From assembly GCA_030158535.1 (NCBI GenBank), contig JAOASV010000251.1:1-26149 (forward strand): 26,149 nt of DNA, given 5' to 3'. Every line of letters starts with the position of its first letter. Positions within the stretch are counted from its first letter, which is position 1. The notes beneath the pieces were generated by a model that saw nothing but the letters and a program-made list of their open reading frames with translations, made no database searches and was not told the DNA's origin. A program made the position numbers and the translations under genes. The stretch comes from Sediminibacterium sp. Lineage in GTDB: Bacteria; Bacteroidota; Bacteroidia; Chitinophagales; Chitinophagaceae. Below are positions 8,577 through 15,978 of this stretch, piece after piece.

Positions 8577-9968
8577 CTATTTAATTTTATTTAGGTAGCG
8601 CTCATTAAGTTTGTATTGGTATACCCTTTTATCCAATTCTGTTTTTTCACGCTCTACGAGTGTATCATTTGTAGACGCAAATACCATAAATTTTTTATTG
8701 ATCATTTGAAGTGTATCTGATCGTAATTTATTTTGGATAGTAACTTCCTTATTTTTAACGCCAAGCGCTCTGTTAATTTGATCTATCGAAGTGGGTGCTC
8801 CTTGTTTGGAATATTCATACAAAATATCAAGTACTGATTTTTCTGTTTCCGTTAAATTATCTGAAAATTCTACCTGCTTATTTACTTCAATTGATTTTTT
8901 ATGCAATCCAGACGCAGCAACGGTTTGCTGCATTTTATGTAAGTTTTTGTTTTTGAAAATCAGTACTACTATAATTATAAATAATAAAACGATAGCACTG
9001 CTAAATAGCAGTTTAGTAATGTCAATTTTTTCACTAAAGCTAGGTTTTATAGTTTTATATAGTGGCTTTGCAACTTCCGAAAATTTTGACATAGAAATTG
9101 GAAGGCTTACGAGCGAGTCAAGCTGCGGATTGTAAATATGTAGTTTTTCGTCTTTGTAAAAATACAAACCATTTTTACTAGCAACATAGTTCATAATGGT
9201 ACCGCCAACTTCATTTTCTATTTCGTATAGTTTTTGTGTAGCAGGGTTTATTAAGTATAAATGGTTGTATGATTCTGTTAATATACCCAGGCCTGGAAAA
9301 ATCATTGCATTGGTATTTAAAACAGATTCCTGAAATATTTTGTCATTCAAAACTTTAGGAGCACTCCACCAATCATTGGTTTTTAAATCTAAACACTGCA
9401 TGTAAATGGTGTCATTTTTTACATCGCTGGTATTTTTAACATAAGAGTTAGGGTAAGATTGATACACCACATAGATAAGATCATTTACTTTGTCGGGATA
9501 GACAAGTGCATTTATATGCTTAGCAAGTTGCACTTCTTTATTTATTGGTTCCCTAAACCACTCTTTGGATGTGGTATCAAAATATCTAAGGCCACTATTA
9601 AACTGCCAAAATCCCCAGCCGCCCAAATTGTAAATTTTATTGTTTCGTATGTAGGAATAGGATCCGTAATTATAGCCTTCGTAACAGGTATTGTCTAGTC
9701 TGGTTAATGCAAGCGAGCTATCCATTGTAAATAATTTACCTGTACCATTAATTTGTAGGTACAACTTGCCATCATTTACAAAATAGTCGTGCCTAGAGTC
9801 GGCACAGGTTAGGCCAATAGGTGTAGGAACCAATTTGGTTTCTTTATTGAGTAATTGCAACTCAAAAGACCCTTTTTGTTTGGCTAAATATTGAACTAGA
9901 TTTTTTTGTGCTGCAACACTACTTGCAATAACTAAGATGAAGAGTAGAAATAATTGTCTCAAACGCAT
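8577..9968 (-). CDS. Exported propeller-like sensor with one membrane helix and a cytoplasmic winged-helix-like domain
   Basis: A 463-residue protein with an unusual build. A signal peptide (MRLRQLFLLFILVIASSVAAQ) precedes about 290 residues of beta-rich sequence with repeated Trp/Tyr-containing strands (FNSGLRYFDTTSKEWFREP; LDLKTNDWWSAPKVLND; YLINPATQKLYEIENEVG), like kelch or propeller repeats. One strong membrane helix lies at about 315-340 (LLFSSAIVLLFIIIVVLIF). After a basic stop-transfer (KNKNLHK) comes a cytoplasmic part with LTETEKSVLDILYEYSKQGA then TSIDQINRALGVKNKEVTIQ, which reads as a helix-turn-helix or winged-helix fold. This topology suggests a one-component transmembrane regulator with an outside sensor and an inside DNA- or protein-binding domain. 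That role is inference. A perfect -7 box ends 4 bases before the ATG, so the message may be leaderless. Confidence 0.75.
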   Translation of the reverse strand: MRLRQLFLLFILVIASSVAAQKNLVQYLAKQKGSFELQLLNKETKLVPTPIGLTCADSRHDYFVNDGKLYLQINGTGKLFTMDSSLALTRLDNTCYEGYNYGSYSYIRNNKIYNLGGWGFWQFNSGLRYFDTTSKEWFREPINKEVQLAKHINALVYPDKVNDLIYVVYQSYPNSYVKNTSDVKNDTIYMQCLDLKTNDWWSAPKVLNDKIFQESVLNTNAMIFPGLGILTESYNHLYLINPATQKLYEIENEVGGTIMNYVASKNGLYFYKDEKLHIYNPQLDSLVSLPISMSKFSEVAKPLYKTIKPSFSEKIDITKLLFSSAIVLLFIIIVVLIFKNKNLHKMQQTVAASGLHKKSIEVNKQVEFSDNLTETEKSVLDILYEYSKQGAPTSIDQINRALGVKNKEVTIQNKLRSDTLQMINKKFMVFASTNDTLVEREKTELDKRVYQYKLNERYLNKIK

Positions 9969-9972
9969 GAAA

Positions 9973-9980
9973 CAAAGCTA
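9973..9980 (-). promoter_or_regulatory. -7 element (TAGCTTTG) abutting the start of the membrane regulator gene
   Basis: On the minus strand TAGCTTTG is a perfect TAnnTTTG box ending only four bases before the start codon at 9968. If used, transcription would begin at or next to the A of the ATG, giving a leaderless message. I find no TTG at the -33 distance; the upstream stretch (about 9981-10080) is almost pure A+T, which could stand in as an UP-like element. Confidence 0.35.
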
Positions 9981-10169
9981 ATCAATAGATTTAGATTAAT
10001 AAAAATAAGATATGTTTTATTCATATTAAATATATATTATTCTTATTATAAATTGATATTCAATTTTTTGTAAAATTTATCCGTTACTTAATAATTGATT
10101 ATTGAAATTAAAACACAAGCCTTGCTAATTCACGCACAACTGACGTTTATTTGATTGAGTTTTAAACTC

Positions 10170-10198
10170 GGGGGGTATGGGGGCTTTGGGTAACCGGG
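10170..10198 (+). other. G-quadruplex-type motif
   Basis: Four G runs (6, 5, 3 and 3 Gs) are separated by loops of 3, 4 and 5 bases, meeting the standard G3+N1-7 definition of an intramolecular quadruplex. The motif starts 10 bases beyond the 3' end of the phosphoesterase gene. It lies on the strand that is the template for that gene, so a fold would form in DNA and not in its message. A hairpin palindrome abuts it at 10157-10169. Confidence 0.6.
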
Positions 10199-10208
10199 CC
10201 CTCATTTT

Positions 10209-11054
10209 TTATTTACCAGCCTTACTGTAATCATTGATTTTTTGGGTAGGATTCATCATATACGAAACAAGCGTACCGTCTTTTAGTATTTCTACCACCC
10301 TAAAACCCTTGTATGGGGTTCCCCAATTACCACCCATATGGGCGTCAAATAAACAAGGCGTTTGTCTAGTACCCAATAATTTCACTCCATCCTGGTCGTG
10401 CTCATGACCATGAAAAATAGCTGTTACATTCGGGTACTTCTCCACCAGGCTTTCAAAACCAGGGGTATTGATTCCATTTGCAGTCCATGCTTTTTGAGGA
10501 ATATGCAAAAACAGAAATACGTTATTCTTCTGTTTATTCGCTTCTAACTGTTTAGCAAGCCAATTTAAATCTGGCGGAAGGTATTTTCCATCCTCGTTGG
10601 AAGTGTCCCCTAAAATAATAGCATTCCCTTTTACTTCAACCATATGATTGAGCGGCATACCCCAAACCTCATTCCAATAGTCGCCACTTACCATATCATG
10701 ATTACCTCTTGTAACATAATAAACAGGATCTAAGGCATCAATCTTTTGCTTGGCAAGTGGCAGGAAATCTTTTTTATCGTGAATAATGTCGCCATTGATT
10801 ACACAAAAATCTAGTGGTGTTTCCTTATTAAAAGCATTGATTTGGTTAATCACTAGTTCCATCATGGCGTCATAAGGTGTGCCCGGCTGTCCGTAGTGCG
10901 CATCTGATGCAACCACAAATCGTAAAACAACTTTATTTCTATTCTCAAAAACAGTGGAAGCGCTAATTTTTTGGTGCCCACCAACCGCAAAAAACGCAGT
11001 AGCAAATGAAACATTTTTTAGAAAAGACCTTCTTGATGCATTATTGTAGTTCAT
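10209..11054 (-). CDS. Tat-exported calcineurin-like metallophosphoesterase
   Basis: A 281-residue binuclear-metal phosphoesterase. The N-terminus has a twin-arginine signal (ASRRSFLKNVSFATAFFAVGG), so the protein is exported folded, with metals already bound. All hallmark blocks are present in order: DAH (Asp51, His53), NGDIIHD (Asp89), GNHD (117-120), a His in FLHIP (about 184) and GHEH (216-219). Substrate is open: periplasmic members act on nucleotides, phospholipids or phosphoproteins. The gene is divergent from the small membrane protein gene at 11096 with 41 bases between, and the two promoters overlap there. Nothing is missing from the active site, so I expect an active enzyme. Confidence 0.92.
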   Translation of the reverse strand: MNYNNASRRSFLKNVSFATAFFAVGGHQKISASTVFENRNKVVLRFVVASDAHYGQPGTPYDAMMELVINQINAFNKETPLDFCVINGDIIHDKKDFLPLAKQKIDALDPVYYVTRGNHDMVSGDYWNEVWGMPLNHMVEVKGNAIILGDTSNEDGKYLPPDLNWLAKQLEANKQKNNVFLFLHIPQKAWTANGINTPGFESLVEKYPNVTAIFHGHEHDQDGVKLLGTRQTPCLFDAHMGGNWGTPYKGFRVVEILKDGTLVSYMMNPTQKINDYSKAGK

Positions 11055-11071
11055 GTTTATGACTATTTTTG
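11044..11071 (+). promoter_or_regulatory. Promoter of the 11096 gene
   Basis: TTG (11044-11046), 17-base spacer, then a perfect -7 box TATTTTTG (11064-11071), 24 bases before the ATG at 11096. The -33 element lies inside the first codons of the divergent phosphoesterase gene. Confidence 0.5.
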
Positions 11072-11076
11072 AAAAA

Positions 11077-11105
11077 TAAATATAACTATTAATTTATGAT
11101 TCAAA
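11077..11105 (-). promoter_or_regulatory. Promoter of the metallophosphoesterase gene
   Basis: Minus-strand TTTG (11102-11105), 17-base spacer, then TATATTTA (11077-11084), a one-mismatch match to TAnnTTTG. The -7 box lies 22 bases before the start codon. It overlaps the outward promoter of the 11096 gene, so the two probably compete. Confidence 0.45.
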
Positions 11106-11500
11106 AGATTACCCTTTTGTTATGTATTGTGCTACTGTCGCAGTTTGTATATGCGCAGGAAAATACGCGTACCCAAGAAAAAATGAAACTTGTTGGTAAA
11201 AAAATATACCTTGGTAACCGCCCGTTGAGCATTTCTGATGCAAGAGATTTATCGGTAACGTTACCGGAAGCATATTTATATTTTAATCGTGCTAAAAGAA
11301 TCAGAGAATGGAACTACTTTTGGGGTGGCTATTTAGGATTATCAGCACTTAGCTCTAATACACTTAGTCCAAATGGAAATTCTACGTATGGCGTATTTGG
11401 TTTATTAATAGGTGCCATAGTAGTACCAAGAGAAATTAGAAGACAAAAATTAATTATAAAAGGAATCGAAGCGTATAACGCAAAACAATTAAATAAATAG
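11096..11500 (+). CDS. Small exported or membrane hypothetical protein
   Basis: A 134-residue protein with a clear Sec signal peptide (MIQKITLLLCIVLLSQFVYAQ). The mature part has a polar segment with LVGKKIYLGNRPLSISDARDL, a short helical stretch YLYFNRAKRIREWNYFW, and a hydrophobic Gly-rich tail (GGYLGLSALSSN... and TYGVFGLLIGAIVVP) that could form one or two membrane segments, then a basic end (REIRRQKLIIKGIEAYN). I do not recognise the family; Bacteroidota contain many such short exported proteins. The SDR gene begins 4 bases after the stop, so the two are cotranscribed. Confidence 0.75.
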   Translation: MIQKITLLLCIVLLSQFVYAQENTRTQEKMKLVGKKIYLGNRPLSISDARDLSVTLPEAYLYFNRAKRIREWNYFWGGYLGLSALSSNTLSPNGNSTYGVFGLLIGAIVVPREIRRQKLIIKGIEAYNAKQLNK

Positions 11501-11504
11501 TACC

Positions 11505-12341
11505 ATGGAAAAAGTTTGGCTTATTACAGGATGTTCAACAGGATTTGGGAGAGAACTTGCAAAACAAGTTTTAGCAAAAGGATATAAAGTAGCGGTTGCA
11601 TCACGTAAAACAAGTGACGTAGATGATATTGTTGCAGCATACCCAAATACATCTATTGCTATTCAATTAGACGTAACCATCGATTCGGAAATAAAATCTA
11701 GCGTTGCACAAACAATGGCACACTTTGGTCAAATTGATGTGCTTGTAAACAATGCTGGTATTGGTTACTTTGGCTCTATCGAAGAAAGTGAAGAAGCTGA
11801 AGTAAGAAAAATGTTTGAAATCAATGTTTTTGGTTTAGCAAAAATGACACAACAAGTATTGCCACATATGCGTAAGCAAAGAAGTGGCCACATTTTAAAT
11901 ATTGCATCTATTGCGGGTCTTAGATCATTCCCTGGTGTTGGGTTTTACAATGCTACTAAATATGCAGTAGATGGATTTAGTGAATCTTTAGCCAAAGAAG
12001 TTGGTCCACTTGGTATTAAAGTAACCATTATTGCACCGAGTGGTTTTAGAACAGATTGGGCCGGACGTTCAGCAAACGAAAGCCCTGCAACGATTGCAGA
12101 CTACGCAGAAACAGCTGATAAAAATAAAGATACCATTAGAGGAATTAGTGGTAATCAAGCGGGTGATCCGGTAAGAGCCGTTAAAGCAATGATTCAAGTA
12201 GTTGAATCAGAAACACCACCTATGCGTTTACTATTGGGCGTAGCTGCACTCAGAGGTGCAAGAGAAAAACTAGAAGAATTAAGAAATGATTTTGATACTT
12301 GGGCGTCTGTTACTGAAGGTGCAGACTTTCCAAAAAGCTAA
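11505..12341 (+). CDS. Short-chain dehydrogenase/reductase (classical SDR)
   Basis: A 278-residue NAD(P)-dependent oxidoreductase of the classical SDR family. The Rossmann cofactor loop is TGCSTGFG (8-15), followed by NNAGIG (about 86-91). The catalytic Ser lies in NIASIAG, and the Tyr148-Lys152 pair in YNATK. An Arg-rich ASRKTSD segment after the second strand (about 37-43) favours NADP(H) over NAD(H). It is cytoplasmic, without a signal peptide. The closest general group is the SDR subfamily that contains 17-beta-hydroxysteroid/retinol-dehydrogenase-like enzymes, but substrate is open. The stop codon overlaps the convergent stop of the chagasin-like gene by four bases. The gene is cotranscribed with the small exported protein before it. 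Confidence 0.93.
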   Translation: MEKVWLITGCSTGFGRELAKQVLAKGYKVAVASRKTSDVDDIVAAYPNTSIAIQLDVTIDSEIKSSVAQTMAHFGQIDVLVNNAGIGYFGSIEESEEAEVRKMFEINVFGLAKMTQQVLPHMRKQRSGHILNIASIAGLRSFPGVGFYNATKYAVDGFSESLAKEVGPLGIKVTIIAPSGFRTDWAGRSANESPATIADYAETADKNKDTIRGISGNQAGDPVRAVKAMIQVVESETPPMRLLLGVAALRGAREKLEELRNDFDTWASVTEGADFPKS

Positions 12342-12733
12342 TTCACTTTTATAAAGAGGGTTCTGGTTTCACCAACAGCACCGCCTACCCATGGTTGTGC
12401 ATATCTAAACTTAATGGAATCAGAACCCGCTTTAACTGCTTTAAAGCGCCATATTTCTTGGCTTGGACTTCCTGGAACATTATTACTACTAACTGAAATA
12501 GCAGCCACAGAATCTACAGTTGTTACAGCTGCTTTATTTATCCAAGACCAACTATAACCTGTTGATGTATTTGCATTAAGTGTAACATCAACGTGCTGTC
12601 CAATTTTCAAATTATAAGTATCGACCGCTGAGCTTGATGCTTGTTTACTACAAGCTGTTTGTAATTGCGCCAATAAAACCACCCATGCCAATACTTGTAA
12701 GATCTTTACAAAATAATCAGAAACTTTTTTCAT
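12338..12733 (-). CDS. Chagasin-type (I42) cysteine peptidase inhibitor, exported
   Basis: A 131-residue exported protein whose mature part matches the chagasin/inhibitor I42 fold. The loop signatures are NTSTGYSWSW (family NPTTGYxW), the GSPSQEIWRFKAVKAG segment, and YAQPW (family RPW loop); these loops plug the active site of papain-like peptidases. I choose the ATG at 12733 (MKKVSDYF) because an upstream in-frame ATG at 12757 would overlap the preceding gene by 20 bases. After the hydrophobic signal comes LQTACSKQ, which may be a lipoprotein box with an unusual residue at -3, so it could be lipid-anchored. The gene follows the DUF3050 gene by four bases and probably shares its message. What peptidase it inhibits is unknown; protection against foreign or host peptidases is plausible. 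Confidence 0.85.
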   Translation of the reverse strand: MKKVSDYFVKILQVLAWVVLLAQLQTACSKQASSSAVDTYNLKIGQHVDVTLNANTSTGYSWSWINKAAVTTVDSVAAISVSSNNVPGSPSQEIWRFKAVKAGSDSIKFRYAQPWVGGAVGETRTLFIKVN

Positions 12734-12737
12734 ATTA

Positions 12738-13508
12738 CTATTGTTGAAAAATGGCATCCCAAAGTCCTATACGTAACGCAAGTGCTTTAAGAGATGCTGC
12801 GGTAGCTTCTTCCCATTTAGAAGCATCGGAACCACATAGCCTGTTTACCATATCAAGGGCCAAATGACTGTGATGATCGCCGTCTACTTCAATGTGCCTT
12901 TCGATATAGTATTTAAAAATACTCACTTTATCCGGTGCATCGGCATAAATTTTATCTAAAATTTTCATAAACATGCTAGGGATCAAATCTTCACGGCCAA
13001 AAGTAAATACGGCTGCCTTCACATGCAGTGGTGCTTTAAACGAAATATCAAAAGTGAATTGCAAAAAATCTTTTACTTGCTTTGGTAACTGCGCTCCTTC
13101 AATTGCATCCTGCACACTTGTTCCAGTATTTATTTGGGCAATGATAGTTTCAATAACATTTGTAGATGCACCCATTTGCTGCATCGCTTTAAGGTACAAT
13201 TCGAAATGACTGATTCTATTGCCCGCTTCATCAACATCTGACTCTTCACCTAGTACAATTTCATTGATCAAATATCTGGTATCTGCATTTCCAACAGGTA
13301 CCCAAGGAAGCGTTACAGATGTCAATCCAATTTGTAAAGATTTTAATAAACTCATAAAATCCCAAACCGCAAAAACATGGGTTTCAGAAAAACGTTGTAA
13401 TCCTTGTAAGTCTTGGATCTGACTATATACTGGGTGCGCGAGTAATGTATTTCTTACTGGCTCAATGTTAGATTTAAGTTGTTCTACGTAATTGTTCATT
13501 ATGTTCAC
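12738..13508 (-). CDS. DUF3050-family protein, heme-oxygenase-like fold
   Basis: A 256-residue all-helical cytoplasmic protein that I recognise as DUF3050. The N-terminal part has FSETHVFAVWDFMSLLKSLQ and a conserved NEIVLGEESDVDE, then HFELYLKAM. The C-terminal part has YIERHIEVDGDHHSHLA. The spacing of Glu, His and Asp residues over these helices resembles the metal ligands of heme-oxygenase-like diiron oxidases (helical-bundle oxygenases such as UndA or SznF), so a metal-dependent oxygenase activity is a fair but unproven inference. The start is either 13508 or the ATG three codons later (13499). A perfect -7 promoter box lies 18 bases upstream. The chagasin-like inhibitor gene follows. 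Confidence 0.82.
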   Translation of the reverse strand: MNIMNNYVEQLKSNIEPVRNTLLAHPVYSQIQDLQGLQRFSETHVFAVWDFMSLLKSLQIGLTSVTLPWVPVGNADTRYLINEIVLGEESDVDEAGNRISHFELYLKAMQQMGASTNVIETIIAQINTGTSVQDAIEGAQLPKQVKDFLQFTFDISFKAPLHVKAAVFTFGREDLIPSMFMKILDKIYADAPDKVSIFKYYIERHIEVDGDHHSHLALDMVNRLCGSDASKWEEATAASLKALALRIGLWDAIFQQ

Positions 13509-13525
13509 GGCTTTTAAACTGCGCG

Positions 13526-13533
13526 CAAAAGTA
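13526..13533 (-). promoter_or_regulatory. -7 element (TACTTTTG) before the DUF3050 gene
   Basis: A perfect TAnnTTTG match on the minus strand, 17 bases from the ATG at 13508. No TTG is seen at the -33 distance; TTTA is the nearest. It probably drives DUF3050 and the chagasin-like inhibitor together. Confidence 0.4.
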
Positions 13534-13569
13534 AAACAACTATACTTCTAAATAGTTTAATTGAAGAAC

Positions 13570-13603
13570 TTTACATGTAAAATGACAATCTCATGATGAT
13601 TGT
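13570..13603. terminator. Palindrome and short hairpin at the 3' end of the 13608 serine hydrolase gene
   Basis: A hairpin ACAATC-7-GATTGT (13585-13603) starts four bases beyond the stop codon. A perfect 12-base palindrome TTTACATGTAAA (13570-13581) follows. On the minus strand the hairpin is followed by a short T-rich stretch, so it may act as a weak terminator. The stem is only six pairs long and A+T-rich, so confidence is low; the palindrome could equally be a protein binding site. Confidence 0.3.
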
Positions 13604-13607
13604 TATT

Positions 13608-14876
13608 CTATTTTACTAGACTGCCGTAGATGATGTTTTCAATTTTTCCCTGAAATCCAAAATGTGAATTGGGAGTATGTTGCGTCATGATTAAACAAAT
13701 CAGTTTTTCTTTAGGGTCAGCCCAATAAGTAGTACCATAATAACCGCCCCAAGAAAAAGAACCCTTGTTTCTTGCTTCTAAATTTGAAGCCTTATCCGAA
13801 GTAATTGCAAAACCTAAACCAAAATCATTAAGGCCGTCATATTTAAAATCCAATTGTGGACTTAGCATTAACTCAGCTGTACGTGGTGAAATAATTTGTT
13901 TGCCATTGTATTTTCCTCCATTCAAAATCATTTGTAAAAAAACTGCATAATCATATGCAGTAGAAGACAAACCAGCGCCACCAGAAAAAAATGTGGTGCC
14001 AAGTAATGGATAATTAGGATCAATATTTCTGAAGGTAGGGCCCCACTCTATAATTTTATTATGACTGTCTTCGGTGTATACAGTAGGAAGTCTGTTTGCT
14101 TTTGAAGCGGGTACGTTAAAATAAGTATCGCGCATGCCCAGCGGCTCAAAAATATTTTTATGAAAATAAGCTTCAAGTGTCATGCCCGAAACAATTTCAA
14201 CAATGCATCCTAATAAATCTGAATTTAATCCATAGGTAAATTTCTCGCCAGGCTGATGCACGAGTGGTAGCGTTCCTAACTTTTTCATGACATCAAGTAA
14301 TGATGCATTTGATTTTCCTAATCCTGAGGGCATGTCCGCCTTTGCATAGATGGCTTGCATATTTTTAGAGCCAATAGCTGCATAATCAATACCAGAGGTA
14401 TGGGTAAGCAAATCCCGAATGGTAATATTTCTTTTTGCTGGAACCGTTGTATAGGTTGTATCTGCAGCGTTAAAATCTTTTAAAACTGTTTGCTTATAAA
14501 AGGATGGAATAAAATCACCTACTGCTTGGTCTAAACCAATTTTTCCATTTTCAAATAATTGAAGAATCGCCAAACTTGTAATCGCTTTTGTTTGACTCAT
14601 GATTCTAAAAATAGCGTTTGCCTCCATAGGCTTTTTAGTAGCCTGATTAGCAAAGCCATGACCTTTATAATACACGACCTGATTGTCTTTAACAATTATA
14701 GTAGAAGCGCCTACCAGCCAATTGTTTGCTACGTAATTATTTAACAACGAATCTATTTGTGCAAGTTTAACCGGGTCTAAATTTTTAGACTTCGTAACAA
14801 CAGAGGGTAGTACCTGGGCAACGCTGGTTGTAACCAACAAAACAAGAGCGGTAAGAACGGTAGCAAATTTTTTCAT
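13608..14876 (-). CDS. Exported serine hydrolase, beta-lactamase/class C-like esterase family
   Basis: A 422-residue penicillin-binding-protein-like serine hydrolase. I choose the ATG at 14876 (MKKFATVLTALVLLVTTSVAQ, a Sec signal peptide), because the earlier in-frame ATG at 14924 would overlap the previous gene. The nucleophile motif SxxK is SQTK (Ser94, Lys97), the second motif YxN appears as YGLN, and the third is replaced by a Trp/Gly-rich segment GSFSWGGYYGTTYW, typical of family VIII esterases and not of true beta-lactamases, which have KTG. It therefore most likely hydrolyses esters or peptides in the periplasm, and antibiotic resistance should not be assumed. It lies 28 bases after the atypical SDR gene, so it may be the last gene of the arsenic operon or have its own promoter. 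Confidence 0.9.
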   Translation of the reverse strand: MKKFATVLTALVLLVTTSVAQVLPSVVTKSKNLDPVKLAQIDSLLNNYVANNWLVGASTIIVKDNQVVYYKGHGFANQATKKPMEANAIFRIMSQTKAITSLAILQLFENGKIGLDQAVGDFIPSFYKQTVLKDFNAADTTYTTVPAKRNITIRDLLTHTSGIDYAAIGSKNMQAIYAKADMPSGLGKSNASLLDVMKKLGTLPLVHQPGEKFTYGLNSDLLGCIVEIVSGMTLEAYFHKNIFEPLGMRDTYFNVPASKANRLPTVYTEDSHNKIIEWGPTFRNIDPNYPLLGTTFFSGGAGLSSTAYDYAVFLQMILNGGKYNGKQIISPRTAELMLSPQLDFKYDGLNDFGLGFAITSDKASNLEARNKGSFSWGGYYGTTYWADPKEKLICLIMTQHTPNSHFGFQGKIENIIYGSLVK

Positions 14877-14904
14877 GACATGCAATATTTGAAGTAGTAA
14901 GTTA

Positions 14905-15558
14905 CTACAAATCAAATATTGCATCCAAAGAATACACTTGAAAATGTGAGGCTGCTGGTTTAAACAATACGCTTATCATTTTTTGAGCAAGCACCTCAAC
15001 CGGAAGTGGCTTTTGGCTTTTTAATAGACCTATATTATTTAGTCCATTAACAATTGCAATGCCAATTTTTTCCATGAGTCTTATTTTATCAGGCTGTCTG
15101 AGCAAAAAACCGGGTCTAAAAATATGAATCTGCTTAAATGGTAATGCACCGGCGGCTTTATCAAGCTGCCCTTTAATGCGGGGGTAAAATAGCATCGAAT
15201 TTTCATTAGCTCCCACCGCTGACACCAACACATAAGCCTCAACACCATTAGCAGCAGCCGTTTCAGCTGTTTGGTATTGATAGGTATAATCAATCTTGTA
15301 TTGTTCTTTTTGACTACCGGCCTGTTTTAACGTAGTAGCAAGTGCGGAAAAGAGTACGTCTCCTTTTACTAAATCTGCCCACAATTTTGGGTTATCAAAA
15401 TCTACAATATGGCAGGTTAATTTAGCATGCGTAATACTTACTGCTCTTCTTGAAAATACAACCACGCTTTTAAAACGACTGTCCACAAGTAATTGTGTTA
15501 CAAGCGCTGATCCTGTAGCGCCAGTTGCACCAATAACTAGTGCAGTTAGCTCATTCAT
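14905..15558 (-). CDS. Atypical SDR, HTATIP2/TIP30-like NAD(P)-binding protein in the ars operon
   Basis: A 217-residue Rossmann-fold protein. The cofactor loop is VIGATGATGSALV (GxxGxxG). The middle holds FSALATTLKQAGSQKEQYKIDYTYQ, typical of the HTATIP2-like atypical SDR group, then the active-site-like YVLVSAVGAN and YPRIKG, which retains Tyr and Lys in the YxxxK pattern, and IFRPGFLL. Its ATG overlaps the arsC stop as ATGA (15555-15558), so it is translationally coupled to arsC. A gene of this family is not a standard ars component. It may reduce a small carbonyl compound made under arsenic stress, or may simply be a passenger. Cytoplasmic; no signal peptide. Confidence 0.88.
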   Translation of the reverse strand: MNELTALVIGATGATGSALVTQLLVDSRFKSVVVFSRRAVSITHAKLTCHIVDFDNPKLWADLVKGDVLFSALATTLKQAGSQKEQYKIDYTYQYQTAETAAANGVEAYVLVSAVGANENSMLFYPRIKGQLDKAAGALPFKQIHIFRPGFLLRQPDKIRLMEKIGIAIVNGLNNIGLLKSQKPLPVEVLAQKMISVLFKPAASHFQVYSLDAIFDL

Positions 15559-15968
15559 ATATGTTCTTTTACAAATTGTAAACAGTATTTTTTTATCATC
15601 TCTCGCACTTCGGTAAAGGACCTAGTAATTTCTTCATCGGTACCAACAGTTTTTGCTGGATCTGGAAAATTATAATGAAACTTTTCTGCGTTACTTGGAT
15701 AGTATGGACAAACTTCTTTTGCATGATCACAAACCGTAATCACAAAATCAAAAGGAATATCCGTGTATTCTAATACATTATTAGACGTGTTTCCAGAAAT
15801 ATCTATGCCATCTTCTTTCATGGTTTGAATAGCCCTTGGATTTACACCATGGGTTTCTACACCTGCACTGTATACCTTTGCTTTATCGGCAGCAAAGGCC
15901 TGTAAATACCCATGTGCTATTTGACTTCGGCAACTATTGCCGGTACATAGTACTAAAATATTTTTCAT
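15555..15968 (-). CDS. arsC: Thioredoxin-dependent arsenate reductase (LMW phosphatase-type ArsC)
   Basis: A 137-residue arsenate reductase of the Staphylococcus/Bacillus type. I take the start at 15968 (MKNILVLCTGNSCRSQ); the in-frame extension upstream would overlap arsM. The phosphatase loop CTGNSCR holds the nucleophile Cys8 and Arg14. The redox pair Cys80 and Cys87 lies in TVCDHAKEVC, and the catalytic Asp in NFPDPA (about 103). All three cysteines are kept, so the enzyme should reduce arsenate to arsenite with thioredoxin as donor. It lies 10 bases after arsM. The next gene overlaps its stop by four bases. Confidence 0.95.
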   Translation of the reverse strand: MKNILVLCTGNSCRSQIAHGYLQAFAADKAKVYSAGVETHGVNPRAIQTMKEDGIDISGNTSNNVLEYTDIPFDFVITVCDHAKEVCPYYPSNAEKFHYNFPDPAKTVGTDEEITRSFTEVREMIKKYCLQFVKEHI

Positions 15969-15978
15969 AAATAATGTA

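Larger units (their letters stand above)
9969..10208. other. 240-base spacer: AT-only half and G-rich half
   Basis: No gene or RNA is recognised here. Roughly 9981-10080 is almost entirely A and T. The other end contains a 13-base palindrome GAGTTTTAAACTC (10157-10169) and then a dense run of G tracts (10170-10198). The G tracts stand out sharply against the AT-rich surroundings. Confidence 0.7.

Noticed and set aside
9981..10080. AT-only block as a replication origin or phage attachment site
   Set aside because: No DnaA boxes, integrase gene, tRNA or direct repeats are nearby; it is simply the spacer upstream of a gene.
12734..12757. Upstream ATG at 12757 as start of the chagasin-like gene
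   Set aside because: It would overlap the DUF3050 gene by 20 bases and add residues before a normal MKK signal peptide start at 12733.
13608..14876. Calling the serine hydrolase a beta-lactamase resistance gene
   Set aside because: SxxK and YxN are present, but the third motif is Trp/Gly-rich, not KTG, so ester or peptide hydrolysis is more likely.
14877..14924. Upstream ATG at 14924 as start of the serine hydrolase
   Set aside because: It adds 16 residues before a typical MKK signal peptide and overlaps the SDR gene end.
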